This document shows positions 18,364-26,622 of a stretch of 64,000 nucleotides of DNA, in pieces. The notes below the pieces were generated by a model. The model made no database searches, was not told the origin of the DNA, and was given only the letters and a program-made list of their open reading frames with translations. The first letter of the stretch is position 1, and every line of letters begins with the position of its first letter. Origin of the DNA: Nitrospirales bacterium LBB_01 (GTDB taxonomy: Bacteria > Nitrospirota > Thermodesulfovibrionia > Thermodesulfovibrionales > Magnetobacteriaceae); contig CP049016.1 of the NCBI GenBank assembly GCA_004376055.2, forward strand, positions 2,356,001-2,420,000, in the 5' to 3' direction. The position numbers and the translations under genes are program-made.

Positions 18364-19117
18364 CGGTTAACTTTACTCCTTTGTGTTCCCATGCTTTTAG
18401 GTATTTCAAAAATGTATTCACCGCATACAGCACAGACAAAATAAACCCGTGCAATCCGTCAAGAAATCCAAGAGCAAAAATGTACATCTTTATAAACGTT
18501 GCAGGAGGTTTTAGCGCTAAAGCAAAAAAACCAGTGTATCTGCCCGATTTCACAATCTCTTTGGCAGATAGCGATGAATAGTTATCCATCTTCTTTATAA
18601 AATCACTAATTGATTCATATGTGTAATGCTCTATCGGATTTTTTAGATAACCCAATGTGCCGTCAACTATAACTTTTTCGTGAACCTCACGCTCTTGAAA
18701 ACGCCCCGTGCCGTTTTTAAATAGTCTCAGCACATAGTCCGGGTGCCAGCCGCCATGACGTATCCATTTGCCCAGAAAAAAATTTTTCCTTGACACGTAG
18801 TAGCCGTTAACTGTGCTGTCACCTTGTGTCACCCGCTCTATCTCTGAAATCAATCCCTCAGTCAGCCTCTCATCGGAATCCAGCACAAACACCCATGGAA
18901 GTGTCGCATACCCGATCGCTGTCTGTTTCTGTTTGGCATACCCTTGCCACGTATGGGTGTAAACTTTTGTATTGTACGAGGCGCAGATTTCCAGAGTTCT
19001 GTCTGTGCTTCCGCCATCAACAACAATAATCTCACCGGCAGTTACCGCACTTCTCAATGCTCCCTCTATATTTCGCTCCTCATTGTTTGTAATTATGACA
19101 ACAGATACGTTTTTCAA
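18335..19117 (-). CDS. Family 2 glycosyltransferase, WaaE/KdtX-like
   Basis: The 260-residue protein has the GT2 signatures VSVVIITNNEERNIEGAL, EIIVVDGGSTDRT and VLDSDERLTEGL, and the family HPDYVLRLFK segment. Proteins of this shape often add a sugar to the lipopolysaccharide core. It overlaps the following glycosyltransferase gene and follows a GT4 gene by six bases. Confidence 0.9.
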   Translation of the reverse strand: MKNVSVVIITNNEERNIEGALRSAVTAGEIIVVDGGSTDRTLEICASYNTKVYTHTWQGYAKQKQTAIGYATLPWVFVLDSDERLTEGLISEIERVTQGDSTVNGYYVSRKNFFLGKWIRHGGWHPDYVLRLFKNGTGRFQEREVHEKVIVDGTLGYLKNPIEHYTYESISDFIKKMDNYSSLSAKEIVKSGRYTGFFALALKPPATFIKMYIFALGFLDGLHGFILSVLYAVNTFLKYLKAWEHKGVKLTDEYFKSKNS

Positions 19118-19123
19118 AGAAAT

Positions 19124-20293
19124 TCACCTATTTTGTGTTATTGAATTACGATTATAAAATATACGCTTGATAAAATCAATAATCCTCTCTGCTCTCTTTT
19201 CATATGTATAACTACGAGCAAATTCTTTGGCATTTTTAGCAAGTTCTGCGGCGAGTGCCATGTCATTTAGCAAGGTTTTTGTCTGCCGTACAAGGCCCTC
19301 TACATCTCCCGGAGTAAACAGTAGAGCATTCTGTCCGTGTTGTAGAACCTCGCTAATCCCCGGCAAGTTGGCTGCCACAATCGGTACCCCTGCAGCCATA
19401 TACTCAAACATCTTAAGCGGTGAGGTGTACTTTGAAATTTCACTCTGAATATTGGGAATAAATGAGAGTTTGGCATCCTTTAATAGCTCTGTGATTTTAT
19501 TGTGCGGCAAATGACCGGTAAATGTTACACGCTCTGAAAGCCCCAGATGCTTTACTAACTGCTTAAGCTCATCAAGACGCCCGCCGCCGCCTGCTATAAC
19601 AAGCGTTTCGTCAGGTAGATACCTCATCGCCTCAATTAGCAGATCAATCCCTTTCCATTTATACAACGAGCCGGAATAAAAAAGAAATGTTCGCTTAGCA
19701 ACTACCGTTTCAGACAAAAAGAAATCATCCCTTACCGCATCAGGCACAGTGTGACAGGCTTTTCCTGTTAAACCAAAAATTGAGTCTATATCATCCCTGA
19801 GTTTATCTGATATTGTAATGAGTGCGTCTGATTTAGTGTATATTTTTTTTTCAAGGCGTTTGAGAGCAGTTTTGACGGATGCCTTTTCTGTACTCAGATG
19901 AAAAATCTCATGCGCCTCAAAAACAATCGGCATTTTAAAGAGTCCTTTAAAGGTCAGCAAAAAACCGGCTAACTTTGGGTGTCTTACGATAATGACTCCA
20001 CTGCCTTTATATCTATATAGATATATGGCCAGAGCCAAATAGAAAATTGCCGATATGGAGACGGATAAAAACCGCGATTTTCTTATAATTGGGAGAAACA
20101 CAAACTCCAGTGTATCGTTTGGGGTTATGCTAAAGCTCTTCAGCACATCAGTTTGATTGAAGCCAGGGATTTTACCGCTTATGAGTTTAATATTGACACC
20201 CTGATTTGAGAGCGCACAAACAGTGTTTACAATTTGTATGAACCTTGCCTGCGTCCCGTTTAATCGTTCAGGTACAGGATAAAAAATTGTCAT
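19124..20293 (-). CDS. Family 4 (GT-B) glycosyltransferase
   Basis: The 389-residue protein is a GT-B enzyme: the C-terminal half has FLFYSGSLYKWKGIDLLIEA, VTFTGHLPHNKI and the nucleotide-sugar-binding KMFEYMAAGVPIVAANLPGI. The acceptor cannot be told. It overlaps the ligase-like gene upstream by four bases, so the cluster is one transcription unit for surface polysaccharide. Confidence 0.92.
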   Translation of the reverse strand: MTIFYPVPERLNGTQARFIQIVNTVCALSNQGVNIKLISGKIPGFNQTDVLKSFSITPNDTLEFVFLPIIRKSRFLSVSISAIFYLALAIYLYRYKGSGVIIVRHPKLAGFLLTFKGLFKMPIVFEAHEIFHLSTEKASVKTALKRLEKKIYTKSDALITISDKLRDDIDSIFGLTGKACHTVPDAVRDDFFLSETVVAKRTFLFYSGSLYKWKGIDLLIEAMRYLPDETLVIAGGGGRLDELKQLVKHLGLSERVTFTGHLPHNKITELLKDAKLSFIPNIQSEISKYTSPLKMFEYMAAGVPIVAANLPGISEVLQHGQNALLFTPGDVEGLVRQTKTLLNDMALAAELAKNAKEFARSYTYEKRAERIIDFIKRIFYNRNSITQNR

Positions 20294-21474
20294 GCCGATA
20301 TTGTAACTTTATTACTAACAGAGCCTGCCATAGCAAGGAGTATGCTCAAATTTATGATATTTCCATCAAAAAAGAAAACACGCATCACAACTTCTGCAAC
20401 AATTGCTGACAGTATGGCAATTGCGGTAAAGTTAGGGGTGCCGATAACATCGGACTTAATTGTAAGTAGCCGAATTATAGCATAAAGCAGCGCAACAGCA
20501 AAAAGAAACATTCCGACAGCGCCTTGCATATATAAAATTGCAAGGAAGACGTTGTCCGGCCACTGTTTTGGCAGAAGTGGTGAAACACCGGAGGTGGCGG
20601 CAAACTTTACAAATTTATCGCGCATCAGAGCTGTGTCAAGTCCATGTCCTGTGATTAGACTGTCTTTGGAAATACTGACGGTGGTTTTCCATATAGAAAG
20701 CCTATTTGATATAGTTGTTTGTTCAACAATATGTTCTCTTACGTGATGAAGCTGTGCCGGATAAAACCTAAACATGATAAGCGCAATGATAGCCGATATA
20801 ATGATTAGTTTTACAGAGAAAAATCGCTTTTCTCTTAAAAAAACTGTCCATATAAAACCTATACACAAAATAGCAACCCACGACGCCCTAACTCCTACAA
20901 ACAGTAACCCGGCAAATGACAGGATTGCTATAATAAACCACAGAATCCCTCTTACTCCCTTACCCTCAGCGTACTGAACAAACATAAACGGGATAAAAAA
21001 CGTGGCTGTAAGGGACAGATTTTTTGCAGTTTCGTTATCAATCGGGGCAGATACGGGCATTGCAGAGGCGGGAGCAAATACGGCATAAAACATTCGCACA
21101 ACTCCAAGCAGCGCTAAAATTGTACAAAGCAATTTTGTCTTATCCCTTCCATTAAAAGCGGCAGCCACTATGGCATAGAGCATAAGAGGCATCAGATACA
21201 TTGTATAAAGCGGCAGTAAAATCTTAACTGCCGGAGTGCTCCCTTGTGATGAGGATGACACTATTGCAGAAAACACCAGCAAAATTAGTGAAATAAACGC
21301 AATGTTTTTCCATTTAAAGCCTAAAGTGAAAGTAGCCAGCGACAGCAAAAACCACGCTGCAAGCGATGTATAAAGTGAAATGCTCCGGTATTTTTCATAG
21401 CCATCAAAAAAAAGAAAAATTATGAGCACAATTGCACCGACACGAAGTACGCCAAGAAAAATATCCTTCAACAT
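20290..21474 (-). CDS. O-antigen ligase / polymerase-like membrane protein
   Basis: The 394-residue protein is almost wholly hydrophobic with about ten membrane helices and one larger periplasmic loop (about residues 245-310) containing the Wzy_C-type motif DSLITGHGLDTAL. This layout is that of WaaL/Wzy-family ligases, which join O-antigen or another polymer to the lipid A core on the periplasmic side. It is first in the glycosyltransferase series. Confidence 0.85.
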   Translation of the reverse strand: MLKDIFLGVLRVGAIVLIIFLFFDGYEKYRSISLYTSLAAWFLLSLATFTLGFKWKNIAFISLILLVFSAIVSSSSQGSTPAVKILLPLYTMYLMPLMLYAIVAAAFNGRDKTKLLCTILALLGVVRMFYAVFAPASAMPVSAPIDNETAKNLSLTATFFIPFMFVQYAEGKGVRGILWFIIAILSFAGLLFVGVRASWVAILCIGFIWTVFLREKRFFSVKLIIISAIIALIMFRFYPAQLHHVREHIVEQTTISNRLSIWKTTVSISKDSLITGHGLDTALMRDKFVKFAATSGVSPLLPKQWPDNVFLAILYMQGAVGMFLFAVALLYAIIRLLTIKSDVIGTPNFTAIAILSAIVAEVVMRVFFFDGNIINLSILLAMAGSVSNKVTISA

Positions 21475-21912
21475 AGTATGTTTCTCCTTTTTTTACTCCT
21501 TAAAAACAGTTGCGGCAACCCACCGACAAGGAACTAAAACAATTGTACCACTAATGTAAATAAAAAATCAGATAAAATAGCAAATGGAAATTTAAATGAA
21601 ATGTCTATTGAATTAACTTCGGTAGTCAATCCTCCGCCAACTAAAAACACTCAAAAAGACTGGATTCCCGCTCGTAGGCGGGAATGACAAGGAAGGGAAA
21701 GGGAATGACAAGGAAGGCGCTGATGATAATATAGACTCGATTTTAAAAAGGAATTCACTTTAGCAGGGTTCATTCTCTTTTTTTGTCATTCCTGCGAAAG
21801 CAGGAATCCAGTTCTTTGTAAGCTGAACTGATTGCATAGGAAATTTACAGTAAAATCCTGTTTCAAATCTCTGGCCGGTTGTGTTATATTTCCATAAGAA
21901 GGAGGATTTTGT
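21475..21912. other. Intergenic region between divergent operons
   Basis: The 438 bp between the ligase-like gene and the HIT gene hold a paired-hairpin repeat element (21658-21814). The HIT gene has an AGGAGG ribosome binding site at the right end. A long minus-strand frame here reads the repeat and the antisense of the HIT gene, including the NWIPAFAGMT peptide commonly produced by such repeats; I do not regard it as a gene. Confidence 0.7.
21658..21814. repeat. Paired-hairpin MITE-like element, copy 1
   Basis: Two hairpins face each other. The left reads gactggattcccgc, a loop, then gcgggaatgacaa; the right reads ttgtcattcctgc, gaaa, then gcaggaatccagttc. Together they make imperfect terminal inverted repeats around about 90 bp that include a duplicated gggaatgacaaggaag. 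A shorter copy of the same plan is at 32289-32384. Confidence 0.8.
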
Positions 21913-22254
21913 ATGGATTGTTTGTTTTGCAAAATTGCAAGAAAAGAAATACAGGCAAAAATAGTCTATGAAGACACACTGGTTGTAGCTTTTGAAGACG
22001 TAAACCCGCAGGCTCCGGTTCACATTCTTATAATCCCGCACAAACACATCGCTACGTCTCTTGAACTTACGGCTGACGACGCTGCCCTTACCGGTCATAT
22101 GATTGCAGTTGCCAATAAAATTGCACAGGACAAAGCAATAGCACAAAGCGGCTTCCGTATGGTTATGAACTGTAACAGAGATGCTGGACAAAGTGTCTTT
22201 CACATCCATCTGCACCTGCTTGGCGGCCGCCCTATGAGCTGGCCCCCGGGATAG
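21913..22254 (+). CDS. HIT-family nucleotide hydrolase
   Basis: The 113-residue protein has the histidine triad FHIHLHLLGG near the C-terminus and the start CLFCKIARKEIQAKIVYED, as in HinT-type purine nucleoside phosphoramidases. It is full length. The ATG follows AGGAGG by six bases. It is the first gene of a plus-strand series with mqnD and the transglycosylase. Confidence 0.95.
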   Translation: MDCLFCKIARKEIQAKIVYEDTLVVAFEDVNPQAPVHILIIPHKHIATSLELTADDAALTGHMIAVANKIAQDKAIAQSGFRMVMNCNRDAGQSVFHIHLHLLGGRPMSWPPG

Positions 22255-22281
22255 ACAGGGAAAGGACTGTTTAAAATTCGG

Positions 22282-23094
22282 ATGATCAAACTCTCTTTAG
22301 GATTTTCACCCTGCCCTAACGATACGTACATTTTCTATGCCCTAACTCACGGCATTATTGATACTGAAGACATCTCATTCCTACCCGCAGAAATACACGA
22401 TGTGGAAACACTTAACAGCATGGCACTGAGAGAATCTCTGGATATTACAAAGGTCTCCTTCTATGCTTATTTAAAGGTGAGAGAGAAATATGCTTTATTA
22501 AAAACCGGAGGCGCTATGGGACACTCATGCGGCCCGATGATTGTCTCAAAAAAACGCATTTTACCCCATGAACTTAAAGAAAAAAAAATCGCTGTACCCG
22601 GAAAGCATACCACTGCATATCTTTTAACCCGACTCTTTGAACCTGAAATAAACGATGACCAACTCCTTGTACTGCCATTTAACGACATCATGACAGCCGT
22701 AAGAGACGGCATAGCAGATGCCGGCGTTATAATTCACGAGTGCAGGTTTACGTATCACACGTATGGTCTTACTGAGGTGATTGATCTGGGTGCATGGTGG
22801 GAAAAAGAAACAGGACTGCCTATCCCTCTGGGTTGCATAATAGCAAAAAAATCTCTCGGAGAGCGTACAATTTCTAAAATTGAAGATTTTATACTACAAT
22901 CTGTTCTATATGCCAAAGCTCATCCTGCTGAAACCCGTAATTACGTTAAATTATATGCCGCAGAGATGGACGACAAGGTTATATCGGATCACATTGCTCT
23001 TTATGTCAATAACTTCACGGAAAACACAGGCGCTGACGGAACGACTGCTTTCAATAAAATTATGGATTTTGCTACAGACAGAGGGCTGCTTTAG
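22282..23094 (+). CDS. mqnD: 1,4-dihydroxy-6-naphthoate synthase (futalosine menaquinone pathway)
   Basis: The 270-residue protein starts with LGFSPCPNDTYIFYALTHG, the MqnD hallmark, and has AVPGKHTTAYLL and GVIIHECRFTY, typical of this periplasmic-binding-like fold. MqnD converts cyclic dehypoxanthinyl futalosine to 1,4-dihydroxy-6-naphthoate. This indicates menaquinone synthesis by the futalosine route. The stop codon abuts the transglycosylase start. Confidence 0.95.
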   Translation: MIKLSLGFSPCPNDTYIFYALTHGIIDTEDISFLPAEIHDVETLNSMALRESLDITKVSFYAYLKVREKYALLKTGGAMGHSCGPMIVSKKRILPHELKEKKIAVPGKHTTAYLLTRLFEPEINDDQLLVLPFNDIMTAVRDGIADAGVIIHECRFTYHTYGLTEVIDLGAWWEKETGLPIPLGCIIAKKSLGERTISKIEDFILQSVLYAKAHPAETRNYVKLYAAEMDDKVISDHIALYVNNFTENTGADGTTAFNKIMDFATDRGLL

Positions 23095-25014
23095 ATGAGA
23101 AAAATTTTTGTATTGCTAACCCTGTTTTTATTTTTATCAATCACAAATGTATCAGCGTATGACAGTGTGTATCAATACCTGAAAGATGGCCGTTTTGCTC
23201 TGGATAATAAAGAGTATGAAGAAAGCTTAAAAAACCTTGACCAATTTTTGGGAAGCCCAAATCAGCTTTCCGACTACGGATACTTGTGGCGGGCAAAGGC
23301 GTTAAGAGCGCTCGGTGAAAACGAAAAAGCTCTTAAAGACATCGGCGCAATAAAGGAAAACTATAGAAACTCACCGGTGTTTAAATCCGCTCTTCTGCTT
23401 GAAATCAAAATTGATGAGAAGGAACACCCCGATACCGCACTTGTTCTATACGCAAAGTACTTAGACAGCTATCCAAAGGATGATGCGATGAGATTATCGT
23501 ATGCTAAGCTTCTTAAAACGCTGAACTACGAGTGGGACGCCGACAGAGAATTTACCAAAATATACATAAACGGAGGCAGCGAATCAAAAGAGGCCGCAGC
23601 ATTTATAGACCTTAAGAAACTAAGCAGCGAAACAAAAGTGGAGCGGGCAAGGAATCTTATGAGGCGTCATAAGTACGAGGAGGCAGAGACGGAGTTAAGA
23701 CAGGCACGGGAAAAAGCCCCGCCGTCTCTTTATGGCACAATCACAACAAATTTGGCCACTGCTCTTTTTAGACAAAAAAAGTATGATGAGGCTGCCGTCT
23801 ATTTGGACCGTATTGGAGATATCTACACCGGTGCCAGAGCTCTTTATAGAGCCGGTAAGTTTGACGAGTTTCACGAAAAAGTGCGCCACATGAACGCCGA
23901 TAAAAGCGAGCGAGCAGCCGAACTTATACTTATCAGCGGTCTGTATTTTAGAAGAGCCGGTAATACAGAAAAAGCGCTGGCTATTTTTAACACTCTTAAG
24001 GAAAATCGTTTTAATAAGGAGGAGGTCAGATGGCATATCGGCTGGACATACTACCTAATCGGTAACTACCAAAAGGCGTATGATGCTTTTGAATCACTCC
24101 ATAAATCCTATGGCAGCCGTCAGTACCTCTACTGGATGGCTCGCTCTACTGAGAACATGGGGAAACCCTCTCAGGCACTATATTCCAAATTAACCGGCTT
24201 GGGAGATTTTTACTCACTCCTTGCCCTTTACAGATTGGGCAAAGGGCCTGTTGCAGTAAGCTCAGAGGAGTATGAACAAACCACTGACTTTGGACAGGAT
24301 ATCGAACTAAAGCGCCTCTCTATACTGCTTGAACTTAAAATAGATGACGCAATCAAGATGGAAAGCCTCTACATAATTAAAAACACAAGGAAATTCACAG
24401 GAGATTCCGCTCTAAAAGCCGCTCTAATGCTTAATGCTGCGCAAGCGTACTACCACTCACTAAACATTGCAGGTAAACTCAAAGGTAGCAGTTATCTTCA
24501 CAGTCTCCTGTACCCTTACGCTTATAAGGATATCGTGTCAGACGCAGCCGGAAGGTTTACGGCAAATCCTCTGCTGGTTCTTTCTGTAATGAGAGAGGAA
24601 AGCCGTTTTCAGGACGATGCGTTTTCACCGGCAGGAGCAATAGGGCTCATGCAGCTTATGCCTCAAACTGCCTCCCGATACGGCAAATTAGCAGATGAGG
24701 CAATTGAGGATGAAAAGGATATTTTTAATGTAAAGAAAAACATAACCATAGGCGCCTACTATATCGGCTCACTGTACAAGGACGCATCATGTGTGCCTGT
24801 TGTACTGGCCTCATATAACGCAGGCGAGGATGTGGTTAAGAAGTGGCTTTTGGACGGAAATTATAAATCAATTGATGAATTCATTGAGGATATTCCATAT
24901 AATGAAACAAGAAATTATGTAAAACGGGTTCTTAAAACTTATTATCAATATGCAAGACGGTTAGAACCAACAACAGAGTCTTTAAAATTTGTTGCTGATT
25001 GCAGTTTACATTAA
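23095..25014 (+). CDS. Soluble lytic murein transglycosylase, Slt70-like
   Basis: The 639-residue protein has a signal peptide (residues 1-21, ending VSA), a long superhelical region of TPR-like helices (about 25-450) and a C-terminal goose-lysozyme-like SLT domain (about 480-620). The catalytic Glu lies in VMREESRF near residue 500, with SPAGAIGLMQLMPQTA, ASYNAGEDVV and IPYNETRNYV following. It cleaves peptidoglycan in the periplasm, giving anhydromuropeptides. It starts directly after mqnD. Confidence 0.95.
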   Translation: MRKIFVLLTLFLFLSITNVSAYDSVYQYLKDGRFALDNKEYEESLKNLDQFLGSPNQLSDYGYLWRAKALRALGENEKALKDIGAIKENYRNSPVFKSALLLEIKIDEKEHPDTALVLYAKYLDSYPKDDAMRLSYAKLLKTLNYEWDADREFTKIYINGGSESKEAAAFIDLKKLSSETKVERARNLMRRHKYEEAETELRQAREKAPPSLYGTITTNLATALFRQKKYDEAAVYLDRIGDIYTGARALYRAGKFDEFHEKVRHMNADKSERAAELILISGLYFRRAGNTEKALAIFNTLKENRFNKEEVRWHIGWTYYLIGNYQKAYDAFESLHKSYGSRQYLYWMARSTENMGKPSQALYSKLTGLGDFYSLLALYRLGKGPVAVSSEEYEQTTDFGQDIELKRLSILLELKIDDAIKMESLYIIKNTRKFTGDSALKAALMLNAAQAYYHSLNIAGKLKGSSYLHSLLYPYAYKDIVSDAAGRFTANPLLVLSVMREESRFQDDAFSPAGAIGLMQLMPQTASRYGKLADEAIEDEKDIFNVKKNITIGAYYIGSLYKDASCVPVVLASYNAGEDVVKKWLLDGNYKSIDEFIEDIPYNETRNYVKRVLKTYYQYARRLEPTTESLKFVADCSLH

Positions 25015-25087
25015 CTAACAGGATTTGTTATCCTACTGTGTCGGTATATATAGTTGGCACTGTGCAAATGTATAATATTTTAAAACA

Positions 25088-25363
25088 ATGGGGGTTTTAG
25101 ATTTGGATAAACTAAGGAATCTTGAGGATAAGATAGCGGCAGTAATAGAGAAAGCTAAGGTATTAAAAGCAGAAAATGATGATTTGAACAAAAGGTGCGC
25201 CACACTTGAAACACAACTTAAAGAAGCACACGATGAAGTGGATAAACTCAGGTCGCAGCTTGCTGCAAAGAGTGGCGAGGTCGAGAAAATGACAAATGAA
25301 CAGTCCTCTGTGGCAGAACAGATAGAGGCAATCCTTGGTGAGTTGGACCACTTAGAGATATAG
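25088..25363 (+). CDS. zapB: Cell division protein ZapB-like coiled coil
   Basis: A small protein of 91 residues predicted as one continuous coiled coil (LRNLEDKIAAVIEKAKVL onward), as in ZapB/DUF904 proteins. It is followed four bases later by zapA. ZapB interacts with ZapA and stabilises the FtsZ ring. The start is uncertain: the ATG at 25088 has no ribosome binding site, whereas GGGGGTT lies just before the in-frame TTG at 25103, which gives MDKLRNLEDK. Confidence 0.8.
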   Translation: MGVLDLDKLRNLEDKIAAVIEKAKVLKAENDDLNKRCATLETQLKEAHDEVDKLRSQLAAKSGEVEKMTNEQSSVAEQIEAILGELDHLEI

Positions 25364-25366
25364 GCA

Positions 25367-25690
25367 ATGGGCAGCGCAGAGGTAACCATACTTGGTCAGA
25401 AGTACATTCTCAAGGGTGAGGAGTCTGAGGAATACATGAGAACACTTGCCGATTATGTAGAAGGTAAGATTAACGAGGTGTTGGCAGCAGCTCCTGGAAC
25501 CCAATCACTTAAAGTATCGATTCTTGCAGCGATAAGCATAGCGGATGAGCTTTACAAGTTAAGATCTCTGTTTGGTAAAATTGACATTGAAACCGATGAG
25601 ATAGACAAACTGCTTGAACACAACACATCTCAGGTTAAACGCCACAAGGCAAAAACAACGGATGAAAGCAAAAGTTTACATAAAACATAG
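25367..25690 (+). CDS. zapA: Cell division protein ZapA
   Basis: The 107-residue protein has the ZapA form: an N-terminal globular part with VTILGQKYILKGEESEEYM and a helical C-terminal half with AAISIADELYKL. It crosslinks FtsZ filaments at midcell. The end overlaps purS by 29 bases in another frame. Confidence 0.92.
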   Translation: MGSAEVTILGQKYILKGEESEEYMRTLADYVEGKINEVLAAAPGTQSLKVSILAAISIADELYKLRSLFGKIDIETDEIDKLLEHNTSQVKRHKAKTTDESKSLHKT

Positions 25691-25904
25691 ACAGGAGATC
25701 CTTGACCCGCAGGGTAAGGCTGTGCTTCAGGGGCTAAATAATCTCGGATTTAGCGGACTTACGGATGTTCGTGTTGGCAAGTATATTGAGATTGCTTTGG
25801 ATTGCCCCTCAGTTGAGGCCGCACGTGCGCAGGTTAAGGATATGTGTGAAAGACTTCTGGTTAACACCGTTATTGAACAATATACGTTTGTGATTGAGCC
25901 ATGA
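25662..25904 (+). CDS. purS: Phosphoribosylformylglycinamidine synthase subunit PurS
   Basis: The 80-residue product MKAKVYIKHRQEILDPQGKA... has the PurS features, including VLQGLNNLGFSGLTDVRVGKYIEI and the C-terminal NTVIEQYTFVIE. PurS joins PurQ and PurL in the fourth step of purine synthesis. The start at 25662 is chosen from family alignment; the frame opens earlier at 25614. purQ and purL are not adjacent, so this is a stand-alone copy coupled to zapA. Confidence 0.93.
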   Translation: MKAKVYIKHRQEILDPQGKAVLQGLNNLGFSGLTDVRVGKYIEIALDCPSVEAARAQVKDMCERLLVNTVIEQYTFVIEP

Positions 25905-25987
25905 TCTTGCTGAGTTGAAATAAGTATCCTTGCTTAGCTATGAAGTAAGCAAGAATTGTGTTAAAAAATTTTATGAGGAGGGTTTTG

Positions 25988-26239
25988 ATGAAGAAAGTTG
26001 TAGTGTTAGCGGTAGTGTTGGTGTTTGCTTTGTCAACAGTGGCAATGGCAGGATTTGAGAAATGTCAGGGCTGTCACAATGGTAAAGTATCCCCTACAAA
26101 GGAAAAATTGCTGGAGAAATTTAAGACGGCTGACGCTTTTATTCAGGGAGCAAAGGCTGCTAAAAGTCCTATGATGAATGCTGCAAAGGCAAATGAAGCA
26201 GACTTAAAGGCTGCAGCTGCAGAACTGGGTCTTAAATAG
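25988..26239 (+). CDS. Small periplasmic monohaem cytochrome c
   Basis: The 83-residue precursor has a clear signal peptide ending AMA at about residue 21, followed at once by FEKCQGCH, a single CXXCH haem site. A Met pair (SPMMNAAK) near residue 60 could give the sixth iron ligand. After processing only about 62 residues remain, small for a class I cytochrome. The start at 25988 follows GGAGGG by four bases; the frame opens upstream at 25958. Role in electron transfer is inferred from the haem motif. Confidence 0.85.
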   Translation: MKKVVVLAVVLVFALSTVAMAGFEKCQGCHNGKVSPTKEKLLEKFKTADAFIQGAKAAKSPMMNAAKANEADLKAAAAELGLK

Positions 26240-26622
26240 GCTTGTGATACGAGATTAGTACATCTTAATAAGGGGAAAGACGCTCCGTTACGGCGGGGCG
26301 CCTCGCTCCTGTTCTTTTGGTATATGCAGGCGCTGAGTTATAGTAATGTGCATAATTCCATTTATTATTTTTATTGGCTTAGATTGCCCTCCCCTCAAGG
26401 GGATTCACCTGGTCGCTAACGCTCCTCGCAGTAGCAGTCAAAAAAGCTAAGAGAACAAAGATGAGATTACCACGTTGCTGACGCTCCTCGTAATGACGGA
26501 TAAAAACAGTAATAGCAACCACCGCCGTCATTGCGAACCCACATAGTGGGTGTGGCAATCTCACCTTTAATAAACTCAATACGAACGTACTTTTGTATTT
26601 CATTATATTATAAATGTTATGC
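26240..26622. other. Repeat-rich intergenic region
   Basis: The 383 bp between the cytochrome gene and proS contain no supported gene. A stem cgctccg/cggggcg lies at about 26281-26300, without a clean T-run. A paired-hairpin element follows at 26463-26562. Short minus-strand frames here translate repeat DNA only. Confidence 0.65.
26463..26562. repeat. Paired-hairpin element, gagattgcc family, copy 1
   Basis: The left half runs from gagattaccacg to cgtaatgacgg; the right half runs from ccgtcattgcgaac through the perfect stem acccac-ata-gtgggt to gtggcaatctc. The ends gagatt.cca and tggcaatctc are inverted. The same arrangement occurs at 48162-48247. Confidence 0.75.

Noticed and set aside
21760-22215. 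Minus-strand ORF of 151 codons
   Set aside because: It is antisense to the HIT gene, and its end reads NWIPAFAGMT, a peptide produced by the gaatcca/ttcctgc repeat; no ribosome binding site or family match.
26379-26603. Minus-strand ORF of 74 codons in the gap before proS
   Set aside because: It covers repeat DNA only and reads the usual repeat-derived peptide pattern.
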